Below are positions 44,501-55,900 of a DNA stretch of 64,000 nucleotides, one piece after another. The stretch's first letter is position 1. Each line of letters begins with the position of its first letter. The position numbers and the translations under genes are program-made. Below the pieces are notes generated by a model, which ran no database searches, was not told the origin of the DNA, and saw only the letters and a program-made list of their open reading frames with translations. Source of the stretch: Kalmusia sp. IMI 367209 (Eukaryota; Ascomycota; Dothideomycetes; Pleosporales; Didymosphaeriaceae); contig JAPEUQ010000013.1 of NCBI GenBank assembly GCA_027946365.1, forward strand, positions 496,001-560,000, given 5' to 3'.

Positions 44501-47500
44501 AACGCAATACGGCAACCGGTTGGGCACAAATAAAAGTCCGTTGACATGGTACGGGACACCGCCTCAAGAAATCGTACTATGGCCCGAAACGGAAATGCAT
44601 CGCTTCAATCTGCAGCAATGTAGCGTGGTGAGCGCTGTTGCCAGGTTGGGAAGAAGTGCTTTTGCATGCATTGGATAGCCATGAATGAACACCAGAGGGG
44701 TTGTGGTGTGTGATATAGCCCTAGTGGGCCGATATAAGGTGGTTGACATCAGCAAATCAATGCTCGCCGAAAATCACTCGTATGCAACTCGTTTAGCCTC
44801 GTAGTGAGTGTGACACATCGTACATAGGGCGGCTGCCATCGCGTTGCTGAGCTAGTGACGAATACAGGATGCGGTCGCTGTGATGCTTTTTGCGCATCGC
44901 ATGGACTCCTGAAGCGAACTCTGTCGCGTAAGGGAAGTTCTGATAGAATCGCGTCGGATCGAGACCTCGGACCAATGAGCTGTGCTATGCCGTTGCCTGG
45001 TACCGATCGCGGATAAGGTGACCGGACATCTTGCAGGCTGCGAGAGTATGAATTTCGCTCAATAAGAGGCGTTTCGCTACTCGCGATGTATTGTCAGCTG
45101 AAGGTCTCAGAACCTGGGATTCCTGGCCCCTTGCCTCGCCTTGGCTCCTTTATTTGTTGGACGAGCAAATAAGATCCTCGAGCCAGGCGCCTAGTCCGTC
45201 ATCGCTTCGTGTCTGTGGAATGGTACGCATGTTTTCGCCGGAGCTCGCATGACTGGCAGATATTGATAGTCTGCAGGCGCACCGACTACCGGATGAAGCG
45301 GTACACACAGGACAGCGATGCAGGTCCTCCGTTTTAGTGGTGGGCTAAGTCAGTCGTCACTGTATGAGAATGAAAGATGCCGAGGAACTTAACCCAGTTA
45401 AAACAAGTCATGGGTTTCGAAGCCGGCAGTCCGCGAATGCGCATTAGCGTTCATCCCTGAGTCTAGAACACGTAAAGCAGAAAAGCATCCGGCTGTGATC
45501 GTCCACACCATCAGTGGTAATGCAGCCCTTCGCTTGGTGTGAATTTACCGATGCAACTGCTCGCTTCTGCCTTGTGTGTGTGTGACGTGCACGCGGAGGT
45601 AGGCGGCTTAGATTCCTGGCCTTTCTTTTTTTTTTCTTGACGCCCACAGCTCGTATACGATGATACCCACTGGTTTCCCAGTAGCAATTTCGTTCCGCTT
45701 CGTCTATGCAGGCAGTGCTAGGAGATTTTCGTGGCTGGACGTAACTGTAGCGCAGATTGGTGTCCGTCTCCAGCACGAGCACGAGCACAAGGATTTGCGA
45801 GACATCGGACCGCTGTAAGGCTCATGATGCCGAAGCCGCACATGCCGCAGCACTTTTTGAGTTTTTTCCAACAGATCCCACAACGAAACGCCACGCTCGG
45901 ACCCACTCATCTCGTGGAACGCCGAGTGTACGTCATTAAAACACTCCTTCCCGTGATGCACGCTGCTGGCTGAGGCTGTCAGACGCTGCTCAGCCTGGTT
46001 GGAGGCAATACAGGACCCCTTGGCCCCGCGTGCGCCCTGATAGGCTGCTGACGGAGAGATGGTGGAATCGGGGCTGCTGAAACTATGGCTGAGTGGCCTT
46101 CCTAACCTTGATTGACCCCGCTAGCACACGGACATGTCAAAAGGACCGCAGCTCCTTCACTACTAAAACCTTATGCTACCTTAGGGAGGTAAAGAAGCCA
46201 ACGCCGGTCAGCAACGCATCCATCGTTGCGATCCGATACCGATGCAGGCAGATGCATACGCGCTACGAAGAGTGCGCCCCTGCCCAACGCTTACTGTGCC
46301 CCCCGTCTCCGTCTCGTGATGCGACGAACGGTGCAGCCGCTTAACCATAGCCATAAAGGAACATACATCCGAGCTGGGTCATGCTGCAACATGGAATCCG
46401 CGACCGAAAAGTAATGCGGCAGCGTGGGATGGGACTTGATGAAGGAGCAGATGCGGATCGCATCCCGCTCGACTTGGGAGTCAAGCCGTGCTATATTGGT
46501 ACTGGCATCTCACCCTGAGGGATCACCGTCGCAACGGCCTGGGGTGGGTTGGGTTGCTTCGATGGTGTCGGAGTCATCTCGCGATGTGCATACAGATTGC
46601 AAAGTGCTTCAAGGGTGGAGCAGTAGTAGATTAGGCGCAATCGAATTGCATTGCGTCAGCACAAGGCGTTTGACATGGCGGTTTTGATGGCGTTGAAGGG
46701 TCACACATGCATCGCCCACGGGGTAGGTCTTTTTCTGGTGCGCCATCTGGCAGAGTGGTCGGGCGCGATGATGGCCGGTTTGGTGTCGATCACCTTGCTA
46801 GGGCATCCCAGGCCAGGGTTTGTGTCGGCGCTCGGCTGAAAAGCGCCACCATGCTGGAGGACATCTCGTTATCGAGTTATCCAAACGGTCTTGCCGGTTC
46901 GGGCTTGGACACCGTGGGGAAATTGCGCTAGGGCGACGGGACGTAGATGAACAGCCTCAAGTGTGGCTGTCATTGTCATTGCTGCTTGCTGCATCAGGTG
47001 GGCGGCGAGTGTGTGGGTGTGTGGGAGGGTGCAGGCTGTGGCATGTGTGTGACGGGCGCGGTGCACCTCGTTGTGCTCAGATCTGATCAACGACTGACGT
47101 GTGCGGCGTGCAAAGAGAGAGAGAGAGAGAGCGGGCGGACGCGGTGTTTCTCGGAGCACCGGCTGTGTGTGTCTGTCTGTACTGTACGAGGTTGCCAGGC
47201 CACAGACTCATCAGCGAGATGACCTTGGCGCGTGTGTCGTGTTGCGGCCAGGGACGTAGCCGTGTTCTGTACGGGAAGCGGGCGGTGGGGTGAAGGGATC
47301 GCTGTCACGCTTCGCCAGGTTTCCGAAGGCGGCTGTTGGGTCAGACGGTGAAGGAGAGCAGCAGCAAGCAGCACCAGCACCAGCACCAGCGTGCGTGTCC
47401 CGTGCCGCGCGCTGTGTCCGGTGGCTTGAGGTCCCATCGAGGCAGGAGCGAGCGCCGTCGAGGGAAGGCGCTAGCCGGGCTGCACAGTTTCAGCAAGCAC

Positions 47501-48644
47501 GACGCGCACGAAGCAGCAAGCACGACCCGCAGGCGAGTTTGGGTGGGGAAGCATCGCATCGCGCCCTTGGTGACCCTGGCCCGCCTGCCACGGCCTGCCC
47601 ATTGCCCACCCACTTCTTCTGCTGCTGCCACTACTACTACACCCTTGTTCGCCCCGTTCACCCTGGCCACCCTTGCCCGCCTCGCCCTTGTGCCCGGCGG
47701 CCTCGCATCCCTGGAGGACGATCCATGAAACCGGCACCGCCTGTGCTCGCCGCCGGTCAGGACTCAGGGCTGCGGGCCACGTCGCGCGGTTTCTGGAAGC
47801 CGTTCGCCTGTGCCAGCCAATGATGCGCCGCCGTGCTGGCCCAGGTGCCGGCTGCAGGCGCCCTCTCGCGCTGCAGTCGCAACCCAGCCCCTGGAACCAC
47901 TTCAAAGACGCACCTCCGCCTGCATCTGCGTCTCCTCAAACCATCCTGGGCCTCCTCACTTGGCCCACTCCGTCCCTCGCCCGAGGGGCTAATTCTGCCT
48001 CTCGCGCTCTGCTCTCAGGCGGCTAAACACTTGACCGCCTCGCCGGCCGGCCTGTCTGCGGATATGCACACGACGCTCGCCTCCCAGCCCGCCGCAACGA
48101 GTCGCACATTTAGCAGCCCCCGACCCCAGTCGCACCACCCAGCACACCCAGCACGCCCGCCATGTGGAGGTTCCCTCTTGCATGCACGGGTACCGTCGTT
48201 GCAACTCGCGCCATGCCCCAACAGGCCCTGGCGATTCGGCCACAAGCTGGCGTTTCTTTCTTTTCGTCGCCTGCATCGACCATCGTGAATTGGTCGATCA
48301 GCTCCCGCCCTCGCGAGCCGCCTGGCCGTCACAGTAGTGCCGTTCCTTCACATCCCTTGGTGGCCGTATAGCATGCCACCGCTTCCTTGCCTGCCCTTTA
48401 TGCCCTTCTTGGTACGCTTGTCCTTCTGTTCGCCTAGGCGGTCCTGGCTCCTGAGTTGCATCTTAGCGGTCCTTTCTAAAATCTCCCATCCATTCTTCCC
48501 AATCTGTCCATATCCCTTGGCATCCCATATACCTATGCACATGCCCCATGTCCACCAACACCTCTGACTGCACCCGCTGTGACTGTTCGACCACCTGACA
48601 CCCCCAATCCTGTCTCGACATATCTACTGCACTCGTCCACCACC
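41597..48644. other. 7 kb without a recognisable gene
   Basis: I found no frame with family motifs or consistent splice structure on either strand. The right third (about 46.9-48.64 kb) is GC-rich with long C/T-rich tracts on the plus strand, and is probably promoter and 5' leader of the gene at 48645. Many frames are open at once there only because stops are rare in GC-rich DNA. Other features: a (GCGCT)3 tract near 42307-42321, a T10 tract near 45627, CAG/CAC-rich repeats near 47358-47390. The 41.7-46.8 kb part may hold decayed sequence or undetected RNA genes. Confidence 0.4.
47114..47131. repeat. (AG)n dinucleotide microsatellite
   Basis: About nine AG units in the GC-rich upstream region of the gene at 48645. 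Such tracts are common in fungal promoters and are variable in length. Confidence 0.8.
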
Positions 48645-49757
48645 ATGAACAATTCTTTGTCTCCCTACGACACCACGGGCAGCATGGCTACCTACCCACA
48701 TACCGCATACCGCACCTCACGAAGCTCCACCAACCAATCAGGATGCCACTCGTATCGTGTCGAGAAGCCCAAGAGCAACCACAACAGCCCAAGGACCGTG
48801 GAACGGAGAAAAACCACAACTGGGGCAAAGTTGTACGCCACACTCGATGACCATTACAACATGATGATGGGCATCACTGGGGACGAGGATGCTGTCGAAT
48901 CGGTGCCCGAGCCCGTCACTACCCGCCCAATGAGCTGGCATCCTTCTTCCACCCAGTTCAGCGCTCGACGCACTTCATCAATGTTCGACCCTTCACAAAA
49001 CTGGGCACATCAAAACGCTGCGTCATCACGGACCTCTGCTCATGGATCCGACTTCTACTCCCTGTCGTCGTCGAGGAACTCAATGTGTGTCGACAATTCA
49101 CAACAGTATCAAAGCTACGTAACTGGCTTCGAGTCACACCGAGGCTCGCAAGACTCCGACTCAAGCTTTCAGACACAACAATCATATACTGCTTCATCCT
49201 ACTCCACGCCTGCCACGGAAACGATGCCATGGTACCTCCAAGAGTGGGCTCGCAAGAACCAGGACCAGGCAGTAGTCTCGCAAAATGGCTCGATGGAGTT
49301 TCTTCCGATTCAGCACCCAACGACGGAAGCGGAAGATGAGCAGGCAGATGATGTTATGGAGGATCCTGGGAAGGAACTTGTTGGCATGGGCTTGTACGAT
49401 TTTCCTGATTCATCACTGGACTGGGGTTCATCGGTTGGTGAGGCAACAGGAAAGGGTCTCAAGCTTGAGGAGACGTGGCAACCACCTGAGGAGGAAGATG
49501 AGGATGATGATGATGATGATGACGAAGAGGAGGATCAAGACGATGAGGCAAGCTCCGACGATGGCGAAGAGGAACTGCCACCGCCTCCGGCCCTCATGGC
49601 TCCCGTCCATGCCAAGGCCCACCCTACGGGCAACTTGGAAGGACAGAGCTTTTTCTTCGAAGAGGATGACACCGTCACGAAAGAGTGGTGGTATCAACAC
49701 CTCAAGCAGCCTTCCCTCCCAGTGCGGGACGCTGGGTACGGCTACGGTTGGTTGTGA
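48645..49757 (+). CDS. Acidic, disordered protein of unknown function (370 aa)
   Basis: Single exon from an ATG in a strong context (CCACCATGA) to TGA 49757. The frame is open further upstream, but with no other ATG. The N-terminal 220 residues are Ser/Thr/Gln-rich and disordered. A conserved-looking C-terminal half follows: MPWYLQEWARKNQDQ, KELVGMGLYDFPD, GKGLKLEETWQPPE, an acidic tract (about 290-325, from an imperfect GAT/GAG repeat near 49498-49545), then GQSFFFEEDD and a final KEWWYQHLKQP. These short blocks look like linear binding motifs conserved in fungi (from memory, not checked). Its very long GC-rich upstream region suggests complex regulation. I cannot assign a function. Confidence 0.7.
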   Translation: MNNSLSPYDTTGSMATYPHTAYRTSRSSTNQSGCHSYRVEKPKSNHNSPRTVERRKTTTGAKLYATLDDHYNMMMGITGDEDAVESVPEPVTTRPMSWHPSSTQFSARRTSSMFDPSQNWAHQNAASSRTSAHGSDFYSLSSSRNSMCVDNSQQYQSYVTGFESHRGSQDSDSSFQTQQSYTASSYSTPATETMPWYLQEWARKNQDQAVVSQNGSMEFLPIQHPTTEAEDEQADDVMEDPGKELVGMGLYDFPDSSLDWGSSVGEATGKGLKLEETWQPPEEEDEDDDDDDDEEEDQDDEASSDDGEEELPPPPALMAPVHAKAHPTGNLEGQSFFFEEDDTVTKEWWYQHLKQPSLPVRDAGYGYGWL

Positions 49758-51162
49758 GGAACGACACCCGTTTCCATTTTTAGCATGGCGTTGGCATTTG
49801 GCTTCATTTGGGAAGCAAAACAAGGTTACACACACGGATACAGATACCCCAAGCCTTCAATGGCATGTACACGCGCTGCGCTGAGCCAGCGGCATCAGCC
49901 GACGCGTACGAATGTATGTCTAAGAAATGACGCATGCACCAAGAAGCATAGCATTAGCATTAGCATTAGCACATGTAGCATAGCGACCAAAACTCAACAA
50001 ATTTCTCCCCAACGATGATCACACAAGCGGAAACGTTCCTGGCCCGCATTACGTCCATCCAACTGCCGTGACTTGTAACCCTATCCATCAGCCCGCCGGC
50101 TTACCTACACTAGCGAACCTGGATCTTGGTTTTGCGTGTTTTGGTCGTTGGACGGCACGGCCGTTAGACATTCGGGCCTGCTGCCCTTTACCCAATGCCA
50201 ACAGTAAGCGGCGCAGGAAAAGGATCCGGGAAGCTGACCGAGACCGACACGAGCCAGCCCAGCAACGAGCCCGCGCGCATGCACGCGCGCACACGCCCGC
50301 CCGTCAGACACGGGCTCCTCTCATCTCATCTCTCTCTCTCACTCTCACACTAACTCTCGTGCTGGGCCCGCGTGTCGGAGCGGCAGCAGCCTGCCCACAC
50401 CACCTTGTGGGTCCCATCCATCCCCCCTCTGAGCCCCTTCGGTCCAAAGCGGGCCAACAACGTGGGTTTCGAACCTTCCGTCTCGCGTGCATGCGAGAGC
50501 GCGCGCACCGGCGCAGGATCGCTCCGCTAAGGTTGTTTTTCCCTTCTCAACCTGGCGGCAACCTTTTGTTTGTCCAAGCTTTAAGGCGCCTCGGGTGGGA
50601 AGGGCGTTTGGCAACGAATCAGGGACGGGGGTGCGGGGTTTCGCCACAATTGCCAATTTTGCCCTTGTTCTTGCTGCGAGTGGAGGAAAGAAACATTGAG
50701 GGGATTTTTCTTCATGCTTGTCGCGCGGGAGAGGGAGAGGGGGCGTTTGCGTTGTTGGCGAGTTGGTTAGCCGAGTTCGTTGGTTGATGCGCGTGGTGTG
50801 CGTCACTTTTCGGAGGCGTGCGGCAATGTGAGTGGTGGGGTAGGCGAGGGTTCGTCTGGGCAAATCGCGCTCGTATCACCGTATCGATAGCGAGGTGATA
50901 TTTTTTTTGGGGGGTTTTTCTTTGTCGCCTTGGCTCGCCGACCAAGATCGATTGATCGATTGATTGATGCATGCACTGATTGATGTGAGACGGCACGAAC
51001 GCGACATACACGCATGCACGTGGCCGGCGCTTCGATCTAGACGACCGCTCCCCCCGCTCGACGCACCCATATCTCTGCGATCCAAGATCTCTTATGTCAT
51101 AGATTGATTGCTGGGCCAGCGAGTTTTATCAAGCTTTCCTAACGCGCGTGCGTCTGGGGTTG
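49758..51162. other. Intergenic, 1.4 kb, GC-rich with simple repeats
   Basis: A GCATTA tract (three units) lies at 49951-49971, C/T-rich sequence near 50320-50350, and a GATTGATC-type tract near 50945-50968. Open frames at 50068-50787 (+) and the overlapping minus frames reflect GC-rich sequence. It contains the promoter of the Las1 gene. Confidence 0.5.
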
Positions 51163-52710
51163 ATGGCGCTGCAGTTCGTCGTCACGCCGTGGCGAGATGC
51201 CAACGAGCTGCTTGGGCTGAGGCGGGATCTTTTCGCCTCAGGGCAGGATGCGTTTGAGAGGCGGGAGCGGGCGGTGAACAAGGTGCGTCAATTGGTAATC
51301 TTGCAGCAGCAGCAGCAGCAGCAGCAGCATGTTGCGTGGGGCGCGTGGAAGAAGGCTAACGTGTTGGGTTTCTGCGTTTTTAGGTACATGCGTGGAGAAC
51401 GAGGACGTTGGAGTTGCCGCTGTTGCTGGAGAGCACGGCGGATATCGTGGATGCCAAGTTACGAGACGAGAGGGGTGGGTTGCCGCATAGTGCGCTCAGG
51501 TTGGTGTATGCGACGGCTATCTCGAGGTATGTTTGCTTTGTTGCCCTGACTGCCTATCACGCATCGTTGCTGGAGCTCCACCAACTTCGAGTCTCCCCCT
51601 TCTCTCTCAGCAGTAACATCTTCTTGCCATCCAACCACCGCAGACATTCTCCCCTAACAGCTCTAAAGGTTCATAACCGGCCTCGCAGACACCCAAAGCG
51701 ACCTCGCCCGCCTCCACCCTAAACTCTCATTCCCTCTTGCCCTCCGCGAAACCCGCCATTGCATCGTACACCGACACCTGCCCTCGCTCGCCGAACTCAA
51801 GCGCGCCGCCCGCGACAGCCTCGACTGGCTGTGGGAATGGTACTGGTCGCGTCTGGACACGGCCCTGGCACCTACGCCTTTCCCGCCGCATCTTTCCGAG
51901 CGCGAAGCCAGGGAGAGGCTCTCAGCCGTGCTGAAAAGCTATGTCAAGGAGCGCAAGGGCGAAGTGAAGAGGCGGGAGAAGGAGAGCAGGGCTGCGGAGC
52001 GTGCGGTGGAGAGTTGGTGGGGCGTGGATGCGGAGCGAGGCGTGAAGGTGCGTCTGTTGCTCGAGCTGTTGGTCGATGAGAAGAGTATCCTACCTGCGGA
52101 CAAGAAGCTTGGGAGCAGTATGTCGGGCGCGTATCTCATCTGGACGCCGCTCCTCGGTGCGTTGGGCAAGTCCGAGACGTCGTTTCTGCGGGCTTTGACC
52201 GAGTGCATGACGGGAACGCTGTCTGCTTCTTCGCGGAGCACCATCAGCATAGAATTCGATCCGGCGCGGGAAGGCTTGCACGACTGGCTTGTGCATATCC
52301 TCACGTCGGATGAGTGGGAAGACGCTCGTCGTACCGCCAGAAATGGTGGCTCATATGCGTCTTCCGGCACGAAGTTTCTCGAGGACGTGCTGAGTCTCTG
52401 CTTTACGACACCAACGCTTTGGACTCTCAAGCTAGCGGAAACGCTGCTGAAAGACGAGGAGATACCGGAGAGAAAGTCCTGGCACGCCATACTGGAAGCA
52501 GCGAAAAGCGACGAAGGTTTCGAAGGAGACCAGGAGCCGCCGCAGCCCGAAGACATGGATGTAGACTCGATTGATACAGCAAGGCCGGTCTCGGTAGGAG
52601 CTGAGCCAGCTGGTTCAATGACGAAAATCCACGGCCCACAGAAGAAGCCTGGACTCTGGAGACCGCAGCCCATCGGATGGATTCCACCTGGTTGGGAAGC
52701 ATATGAATAA
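51163..52710 (+). CDS. las1: Las1, pre-rRNA ITS2 endoribonuclease (434 aa)
   Basis: Three exons: 51163-51282, 51384-51526 and 51669-52710. The introns are GTGCGT...TTTAG (101 bp, phase 0) and GTATGT...AAAG (142 bp, phase 2). Las1 is the HEPN-fold nuclease that, with the kinase Grc3, cuts ITS2 during 60S ribosome maturation in the nucleolus. Seen: the conserved opening FVVTPWRDANEL, VHAWRTRTLELPLLLESTA after the first splice, then FITGLAD, and the catalytic HEPN motif R-x4-H in LRETRHCIVHRHLPS (Arg117, His122). These are followed by LKRAARDSLDWLWEWYW. The C-terminal half is less conserved and ends with a KPGLWRPQPIGWIPPGWE block, the part that in yeast contacts Grc3 (family knowledge). An upstream GTG is in frame but the first ATG fits the family start. 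The gene converges on the Swd2 gene. Confidence 0.9.
51304..51327. repeat. (CAG)8 microsatellite inside Las1 intron 1
   Basis: Eight perfect CAG units lie in the 101-bp first intron of the Las1 gene. If the intron were retained, the sequence would stay open for some distance and add a Gln-rich insert. Confidence 0.85.
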
Positions 52711-53166
52711 ATCGTGAACCGATCCATCAGTTCACATGACACGGCTAACATCCGAATGCAATTAATTGCACCATAAATCCGTAGATGCGTAGAGGTCGAT
52801 GTTATTCCAATTTTGGTCTGTATATTGAGGACCACCGCTACTGGAACAGACACAAATCAAGGCTGTTCTAACTAGTCTACGAACATGTGCCCCTTGTCAC
52901 ACTCAGTGAGTCACCGTAGGTATCTTCCTGCTTCCTGCTACCAAACAGGCTTCCAGTCTGAAGCCTATGCATCTCCTCAACGGTTGCGGCCTTTGATCGA
53001 ACCCAACCTCTTTTTGTTAAGAGTCCCTGGTACTCATGCGGTCCATCCCATGTATGATGGCCAATTCTTTATCTTTTCTTCACATAGATGTTAGTGTATC
53101 GTCTTCATGTAACGACATATCCCAACAACGCTTAATAATAACATATTCTTCACACGACGCATCCTC
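52711..53166. other. Convergent 3' region, 456 bp
   Basis: It contains the 3' ends of the Las1 (+) and Swd2 (-) genes. AT-rich; no coding frame supported. Confidence 0.5.
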
Positions 53167-54327
53167 TTACATCATGATATCTGGATCTGGCTGCCACAGT
53201 ATCAGATCCTTGTCCGCCGTAGCCAGCATATTGAACTTGGGATTGTATCCCACGACCGCCGCTTTGCCAGGCCCAGCAAGTTGCTCGGGATGAAGGTAAT
53301 TATCTGACGCGGGGGACTTGGAGATGTCCCAGACTAGGAGGCCGTCTTCGCCAGTGCCGCCGATGAGGTACTGCCCGTCCGGCGTCGCGCACACATCGCC
53401 CTGTCCGACGGCTGGGCCGGTCCCGTTCGGTGCGGTGACACCGTGGCCGGGTGGTATTTCGCTGGGGGCCAGACGTCCCGAGTGACCCCGCTTGCGGTAG
53501 CAGAAATGCGTGATGTCCCCCGAGAAAGCATCGAGCACGAAGTGGCCATTACCTGTGGTGCTGATTATCAGGCTCTTGCCATCGTTTGTGAATTCCATCT
53601 TCGTCCAGTCTCCACCGTTGGGGCCTAGGAATCGTTGCTCTATTTCCATTAAATCGAAGCTCGCGAACGGGGGTTTGTCGTAGTTGCGGATATCATAGAG
53701 GAGAACGGAGTGGGTGGGTGGTGAGGCAATCGCAATAACAGTGGCGGAAGGATCGTAGGACGCAAAGTATGCGCCATGTAAGTTGAGCATGCCCTGGACA
53801 TTTGGCGACTGCAGGTCCCAGAGCCTCACAGTGTTGTCCTTTGGCGCAGGAAATGAACGTATCCGACGACGGACACAGAGAAATAGAGGTCACGGTATCT
53901 GTGTGTCCTTTGAAGTAGCGCACGAATGCATTATCGTGGGTAGAAAAGAAGCGGATCTGATCGTCCACCCTTGTGCTCGCATAAATGATGTTCTGCGCAT
54001 GGTGTGAGAAGCGCGCAAGGTGGACGCCGTATTTCTGACTCTTGAATTCTTTGCCATGCTTGCCAAGGGTAGCGTTATAGATTTGAAGTGTTTCGTCGCT
54101 GCGAGCCACGAGCACGAGATCGCCGGTGTCGTCGAAGTCGAGGGACGTAATGGAGTCGGTCGGTTTAGGAGGTTTGAAGCGCTATAGGATTCAGCTATGG
54201 AACACTGTATATAAGTCGGAGAGCGCACCTTGGAGGGCCGGAAAGCTGTAATGACGTCGGCAACCTTCTGCGTGGATTGTCCCGCGGCGGGCGGAGGAGC
54301 TCCAGGCGTGCCCGGCCCTGTCGCCAT
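53167..54327 (-). CDS. swd2: Swd2-like WD40 subunit of COMPASS/CPF, with one-base frame break
   Basis: Two exons: 54327-54229 and 54181-53167 (intron GTGCGC...CTGAATCCTATAG, 47 bp, phase 0). Swd2 is a seven-bladed WD40 propeller shared by the Set1 histone H3K4 methylase complex and the mRNA cleavage/polyadenylation factor. Visible blades: SITSLDFDDTGDLVLVARSD, FKGHTDTVTSISLCPSSD, DNTVRLWDL, GTGEDGLLVWDISK, and DKDLILWQPD at the end. In the middle, the strand reading SSDTFISCAK must be followed by DNTVRLWDLQ, but they lie in frames differing by one base. The likely site is a GG (CC on the plus strand at 53838-53839). Without the extra base the protein would be 370 aa, the expected size. No intron can explain it. 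Because the gene is usually essential, an assembly or sequencing error is likelier than a true null. Confidence 0.85.
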
Positions 54328-54766
54328 GGTGTCTTCGAGTGAGGATTCTGACTCAGGCTACCTGCAGAGCTGTAGCATGCCTTTCTATCGAGGCCCGTGG
54401 GCGTCGAACGCGGCTTGCTGTATGTTCCCACGGCGTGGAAGCAGAACGCGACACGCGAATTATCGCACAGTAATCGGAGCTAGGTCCCTGGTTCTTGGCC
54501 TGCCTGCAGCGCTAGTCAGCGCGCCGGAATCGGTCTCGGGCGCTGGTCCGGGGATTTCCAGCTCACAAAGATTATTTGGACACTAGCTTTCACTTTTGCT
54601 TGCCCATCCAAAGCTCGCGTCGCCCACGGTGCTTACAAGCCGCTGTCACTCGCAATTGCCATTGCTCAAACATCTGTCAATACACGTCACGGGACGTGGT
54701 CGCGTCTTCCTCATTGTTCCGAGCCGAAGGAGCGCAACAGCTAGGGAGAGCTCGGAACAAAGCATC
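54328..54766. promoter_or_regulatory. Shared divergent promoter of Swd2 and carrier genes
   Basis: Only 439 bp separate the two start codons, so both promoters are in this segment. An ACACGTCACGGGACGTGG stretch (ACGTCA-like and ACGTGG) lies near 54681-54699, and the region just before the carrier ATG is purine-rich. No TATA box stands out. Confidence 0.6.
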
Positions 54767-55900
54767 ATGTCGACCACCATAGGGTATGCATCTGCGCATA
54801 TCTCTGGGCCAATATTGAGCTTACAATGTATCTAGGTCCTTCATCGCCGGAGGCATTGCGGCGTGCGGAGCGGTCACAGTCACACATGGCTTTGAGACGG
54901 TCAAGATTCGGTATGCGACGCCGGCGCTTCTTGCAGCGCACACAACTCACCAGCTTCAGGTTACAACTACAAGGAGAACTAAAATCTAAGAAGGAAGCGC
55001 CGCGGTTATACAAGGGTGTCTTTCACGGCGTTGGCGTCATTTTGAAGAATGAAGGGCCCAAAGGCTTGCTGCGAGGCTTGTCTTGCGCTGTAGGGAAGAG
55101 TGATCCGGAGCTCCAGGCTTGAAGGCTGACGCGAAGGCAGTACGTTTATCAAATGACCCTCAACGGCTGCCGGCTAGGCTTCTACGAACCCACGCGCAAA
55201 TTCCTTACCAATGCCATCTACAAAGACTCGAACGTACAATCCTTCGGTATCAACCTGTTCTCCGGCGCCTCATCAGGCATTCTCGGCGCCGCCGCTGGCT
55301 CGCCCTTTTTCCTCGTCAAGACGCGGTTGCAATCCTTTTCACCCTTTCTGCCCGTCGGAACACAACATAATTATAAAAATGCCGCAGATGGCATGAGCCA
55401 GATCTACCGCAACGAGGGCATCAAGGGGCTGTACCGAGGTGTTGCGCCCGCCATGATCAGAACGGGATTTGGTAGTTCCGTGCAGCTACCTACCTACTTC
55501 TTCGCTAAGAGGCGGTTGGTGAAGCATCTCGGCATGGAGGAGGGCATGCCGCTGCATATTGCGAGCAGTACCGCCAGTGGCTTTGTCGTATGCTGCGTTA
55601 TGCACCCTCCGGATACCGTCATGTCGCGCATGTACAACCAGACAGGCAATCTGTATAGCTCAGCGTTCGACTGTCTGTACCGGACGGTGAAGACAGAGGG
55701 TCTCCTTGCCGTTTACAAGGGATACTTTGCGCATTTGGCGAGAATTTTGCCACACACGGTACGTGACTCTGGACTGTAACAGACGAATTTGGTCCTGACT
55801 TTAATAGATATTGACGCTTACACTGGCGGAACAAACGAACAAGCTTATGCGGAGAGTCGAAGACAGGATACTATCGCCCGAGTTAAAAGCAAAGATATAG
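54767..55900 (+). CDS. oac1: Mitochondrial carrier, oxaloacetate/sulfate carrier Oac1 type (310 aa)
   Basis: Five exons: 54767-54783 (17 nt), 54836-54910, 54960-55089, 55141-55758 and 55808-55900. The introns are all about 50 bp (GTATGC, GTATGC, GTAGGG, GTACGT) and the phases fit. The three-fold carrier repeat is visible. The first signature is altered to HGFETVKIR, lacking the usual Pro; the second is SPFFLVKTRLQS; the third is HPPDTVMSRMYNQ. The second and third are typical of Oac1, which moves oxaloacetate, sulfate and related anions across the inner mitochondrial membrane. EGPKGLLRGLSCAYVYQ and EGLLAVYKGYFAHLARILPHT are the matrix helix blocks. The six membrane helices are complete only with all five exons; the third intron contains in-frame stops. 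Transport substrate is inferred from similarity. Confidence 0.88.

Noticed and set aside
50465..50490. GGGTTTCGAACCTTCC, resembling a tRNA T-arm
   Set aside because: No D-arm or acceptor stem upstream at tRNA spacing; the surrounding sequence is GC-rich intergenic DNA.
50068..50787. 239-codon plus-strand frame upstream of Las1
   Set aside because: Arg/Ala/Pro-rich, includes simple-sequence tracts, and overlaps equally long minus frames; typical of GC-rich non-coding DNA.
51939..52853. 304-codon frame antisense to Las1
   Set aside because: A shadow of the Las1 coding strand; Ser/Arg-rich without any domain.
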